A DNA stretch of 64,000 nucleotides, from assembly GCA_001595385.3 (NCBI GenBank), contig LVEI03000001.1:1703501-1767500 (forward strand), written 5' to 3'. The translations under genes were made by a program, and so were the position numbers. The notes under the pieces are model-generated. The model was not told the DNA's origin. It saw only the letters and a list, made by a program, of their open reading frames with translations, and did no database searches. Origin of the DNA: Deltaproteobacteria bacterium GWC2_55_46. GTDB taxonomy: Bacteria > Desulfobacterota > GWC2-55-46. Of this stretch, positions 61,439 through 64,000 are shown piece by piece; positions within the stretch are counted from its first letter, which is position 1; every line of letters begins with the position of its first letter.

Positions 61439-63172
61439 TTGGCCATAATTATTTTTTTCCGGAGGTTCTTTATATCCTGGGGTCTTAAAAAGAAGATAAG
61501 GGAGAGGCTCTCTATGGAGAGCGGGACCGTCTACAAGGAGCACGGGGGAAGGCTTAAGGTCTGCCTTGTCTATCCGAACACCTATTCCGTCGGCATGGCA
61601 AACCTGGGCTTCCAGTCGGTTTACATGCTCATTAACGCTATCGAAGGATGCGTCTGCGAACGGGCCTTTCTCCCCGAAAAGGATCTGCTCCAGGAGCACG
61701 CGAGGACCTGTACGCCTCTTTTCTCTTACGAGTCCCAGACGCCTCTTAAGGATTTCGACCTCGTTGCCTTCTCTGCCCCATTCGAAGAGGATTACGTCAA
61801 TATACTGAAGATACTGGCGCTTGCTGGCATCGAGCCCCGGTCCGCTCCGCGCAGCTCCTGGCCCATTGTCGCGGCGGGCGGCGTAGCTGTATCTTTGAAC
61901 CCGGAACCCATCGCCGATTTTCTGGACTTCTTCTTCATCGGAGAGGCGGAAGGGGCCTTTGAGCCTGTGGTCGAGCTGTTGAAAGAGAGCCGCTCTGGCG
62001 GAGGTGAAAAGAAAGATACCCTTTCAAGGCTCGACTCTCTCGACTGGGTCTATGTGCCTTCGTTTTATAATGTCGTCTACGAAGGCATAAGGATTAAAGA
62101 GGTCGTGGCCGCAAAGGGCGCAAAGGCCTCCGTAAAGTCCGCGAAGACGGGGGATCTCAGCAAGGCTCCGGTACCCCAGAGCTTTGTATATACCCCTCAG
62201 ACCGAGTTCAGGGAGACCTATTGCGTTGAGGTGGAAAGGGGCTGCGGCAAGGGGTGCAGGTTCTGCGCCGCCGGCTTCCTCTATCTCCCGCCCAGGATGA
62301 GGGATGCCGCAGCGGTGCTCGAATCGGTCAGCAAGGGGCTGGAAAGCTCAGGCAAGGTAGGTCTTGTTGGCACCGCTGTATCAGAGTACCCGGAGATAAA
62401 AGAGGTATTGAGGCGCGGCATCGGCAGGAACGCGACCTTGACGCTGTCTTCGCTACGCCTCGACGAGCTCGACTCCGAGTTCCTTGCCCTTCTTAAAGAT
62501 GCCGGTTACAGGACCATGACTCTCGCCCCTGAGGCGGGCACAGAGCGCATGCGCGATATCATCAACAAGGGGATAACCGGGGAAGAGATAATGGAGTCTG
62601 TCCGGCTCATCGCCGACGCAGGCATCAGGAGGGTAAGGCTCTACTTCCTTGTGGGCCTGCCCGGAGAGACCGACGAGGACGTCCAGGGCATCGTCGACCT
62701 CTCGATAGAGATACGGAAGGCGTTAAAGGGCGGCGAGGTCAACTTGAGCGTAAACCCGTTCATCCCCAAGCCCTGCACCCCTTTCCAGTGGCACGGCTTC
62801 GAGAGTATTGACGTCATAGAAAGAAGGCTCGGGATAATAAAGAAGAGCCTCGGCAAGGCCGGGATCATGGTACGTGAGATGTCCGCGAGGGAGGCCTTTT
62901 TGCAGGCCTATCTTTCGAGGGCGGACAGGCGCGCAGGCGAGATCATCCTGGCGGCGGCGGACTCCGGCTGGAGGAAGGCGATGAAGGGAAAAGAGGCGTT
63001 CATCGCGGAATCGGTCCACTCGGCGAGGGATAAGGATGATATACTGCCCTGGGACATAATAGACCACGGTGTGAAAAAAGATTATTTCTGGAAGGAATAT
63101 CAGAGGGGTCTGGGGGGAAAAACAACCCCGCCTTGCGACGTTGGCAGGTGCTCAAGGTGCGGGGTCTGCTGA
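61439..63172 (+). CDS. B12-binding domain radical SAM protein
   Basis: A protein of up to 577 residues. The N-terminal segment VCLVYPNTYSVGMANLGFQS and the later AAGGVAVSLNPEPIADFLDF form the B12-type domain. The radical SAM motif is VERGCGKGCRFCAAGFLY. It ends in a cysteine-rich tail (CDVGRCSRCGVC). It is related to the TIGR03960 family, as is the next gene. The start is unclear: TTG 61439 lacks a ribosome binding site; GGAGG at 61461-61465 has only ATA at a good distance; ATG 61514 has GGGAGAGG upstream but would remove part of the family region. Confidence 0.82.
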   Translation: MAIIIFFRRFFISWGLKKKIRERLSMESGTVYKEHGGRLKVCLVYPNTYSVGMANLGFQSVYMLINAIEGCVCERAFLPEKDLLQEHARTCTPLFSYESQTPLKDFDLVAFSAPFEEDYVNILKILALAGIEPRSAPRSSWPIVAAGGVAVSLNPEPIADFLDFFFIGEAEGAFEPVVELLKESRSGGGEKKDTLSRLDSLDWVYVPSFYNVVYEGIRIKEVVAAKGAKASVKSAKTGDLSKAPVPQSFVYTPQTEFRETYCVEVERGCGKGCRFCAAGFLYLPPRMRDAAAVLESVSKGLESSGKVGLVGTAVSEYPEIKEVLRRGIGRNATLTLSSLRLDELDSEFLALLKDAGYRTMTLAPEAGTERMRDIINKGITGEEIMESVRLIADAGIRRVRLYFLVGLPGETDEDVQGIVDLSIEIRKALKGGEVNLSVNPFIPKPCTPFQWHGFESIDVIERRLGIIKKSLGKAGIMVREMSAREAFLQAYLSRADRRAGEIILAAADSGWRKAMKGKEAFIAESVHSARDKDDILPWDIIDHGVKKDYFWKEYQRGLGGKTTPPCDVGRCSRCGVC

Positions 63173-63257
63173 AGGTCTCCGCCCGCCCGTTCCATGTGGG
63201 AGAGGGGTTGTTTTAAAAAGATTTTTTCAGCTTACGATGTATTAGAGCCACCAGGAA

Positions 63258-63339
63258 CCCCTCTTTTTTAAAGAGGGGTATGGGGAGATTATTTAACAGT
63301 TTTTTATAATCCCCATTCATCCCCCTTTAGAAAAGGGGG
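63258..63339. repeat. Inverted-repeat element with two hairpins
   Basis: CCCCTCTTT (63258-63266) pairs with 63270-63278, and CCCCCTTT (63321-63328) pairs with 63332-63339. The outer segments (AATCCCCATTCATCCCCC against GAGGGGTATGGGGAGATT) also pair imperfectly with each other. Such CCCCT/AGGGG units are a common class of dispersed intergenic repeat. It lies between the two radical SAM genes. Confidence 0.7.
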
Positions 63340-63368
63340 AAAATAAATTTGAGGATAATTGTCGACGT

Positions 63369-64000
63369 ATGACAACGGACATAAAAAAACTCCTTCCCCT
63401 CGTAAGGAAGCCTTCGCGCTATACAGGCGGAGAGGTCAACTCGGTCAAGAAAGACCTCTCAAAGGTGAGGCTTACCTTTGGCATGGGCTTCCCGGACGCC
63501 TATGAGATAGGCATGAGCCATCTCGGCATCCAGATACTCTATCAGATATTGAACGCCCGGGAGGATATCGCCTGCGAAAGGGTATTCGCCCCGTGGACCG
63601 ACATGGAAGGGCTTTTGAGGAAGCGGGGCTTGAGGCTTACTACCCTCGAGTCCGGCATACCGTTAAACGGCCTCGACATACTCGGGATATCCCTCCAGTA
63701 TGAGCTATCCTACACCAATATCCTCAATATGCTCGACCTTGGCGGCATACCGTTTTTTTCCAGGGACAGGGTCGATGGCGCCACCTTTGTCATCGGCGGC
63801 GGCCCAGTTGCCTTCAACCCCGAGCCTGTGGCGGAGTTCTTTGACGCTCTTCTCCTGGGCGACGGCGAGGAGGCTATCCTTGAGATAGCCGACGCGGTCG
63901 CTGAAGGTATGGAGAAGGGCGAGGGCAGGGTAGAGATACTCAAAAGGCTCGCCCGCATACCCGGCGTCTATGTCCCCTCTTTTTTCGATATCGAATATAA
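63369..64000 (+). CDS. TIGR03960-type B12-binding radical SAM protein, N-terminal part (cut by window edge)
   Basis: The frame runs from the ATG at 63369 to the right edge, showing 210 residues. It starts DIKKLLPLVRKPSRYTGGEV and continues with LTFGMGFPDAYEIGMSHLG and FVIGGGPVAFNPEPVAEFFD. This is the N-terminal B12-type domain of the TIGR03960 family; the radical SAM cluster would lie beyond the window. In other genomes this family is near ribosome or cell-wall genes; its reaction is unknown. It is the second such gene in a row behind ftsZ. Confidence 0.88.
   Translation, partial: MTTDIKKLLPLVRKPSRYTGGEVNSVKKDLSKVRLTFGMGFPDAYEIGMSHLGIQILYQILNAREDIACERVFAPWTDMEGLLRKRGLRLTTLESGIPLNGLDILGISLQYELSYTNILNMLDLGGIPFFSRDRVDGATFVIGGGPVAFNPEPVAEFFDALLLGDGEEAILEIADAVAEGMEKGEGRVEILKRLARIPGVYVPSFFDIEY

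Overview
The window reads as a chromosomal segment of a Gram-negative, deltaproteobacterium-like organism (Geobacter/Desulfobacterota type). This is inferred from four things: the gene order of the division and cell-wall cluster, an outer-membrane polysaccharide export system, the palindromic repeats in the intergenic spaces, and a MurE with the meso-diaminopimelate signature. Coding density is high and genes often overlap by 1-8 bases. GTG and TTG starts are common. No transposase, integrase, phage gene or CRISPR array was seen.

Region 1 (1-15.0 kb, + strand) is a surface-glycan locus unusually rich in radical SAM enzymes. It holds three cobalamin-type radical SAM proteins (one cut by the left edge), two SPASM-type ones, a glycosidase-like beta-propeller, an O-antigen-polymerase-like membrane protein, a YdcF-like protein, a GT9 and a GT2 glycosyltransferase, a nucleotide-sugar epimerase with a cysteine insertion, a WecA-like initiating transferase and a Wzi-like outer-membrane protein. 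A Wza-like/Wzz-like export pair lies convergent to it (15.5-19.0 kb, - strand). No Wzx flippase or Wzc kinase is visible.

Region 2 (19-33.7 kb) is a mixed housekeeping and accessory stretch. It contains an FKBP isomerase, the Ku/LigD end-joining pair, a methyltransferase, a beta-CASP nuclease, small SAP and YHS proteins, a DUF2249-NifU fusion, an HD-GYP protein with an altered GYP motif, a DUF1540 protein, SAM hydroxide adenosyltransferase, an APC permease, a truncated YjbQ remnant, a PfkB kinase and a cytochrome c-like protein.

Region 3 (33.8-43 kb) has glyS (without glyQ beside it), a sigma54 response regulator convergent with a degenerate receiver-PilZ protein, a CAT-anticodon tRNA, a zinc-ribbon coiled-coil protein, an RNase H, RNase P RNA, a class III cyclase and a TPR lipoprotein.

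Region 4 (43-61.2 kb) is a complete dcw cluster on the + strand: mraZ-rsmH-ftsL-ftsI-murE-murF-mraY-murD-ftsW-murG-murC-murB-ddl-ftsQ-ftsA-ftsZ. A strong promoter and a run of GTGG repeats precede mraZ. Two successive cobalamin-type radical SAM genes follow ftsZ; the second runs off the right edge.

The best candidate for something undescribed is the radical-SAM-rich glycan locus. Other points worth checking are a nested palindromic repeat, the degenerate signalling domains, and several dyads that overlap promoters.
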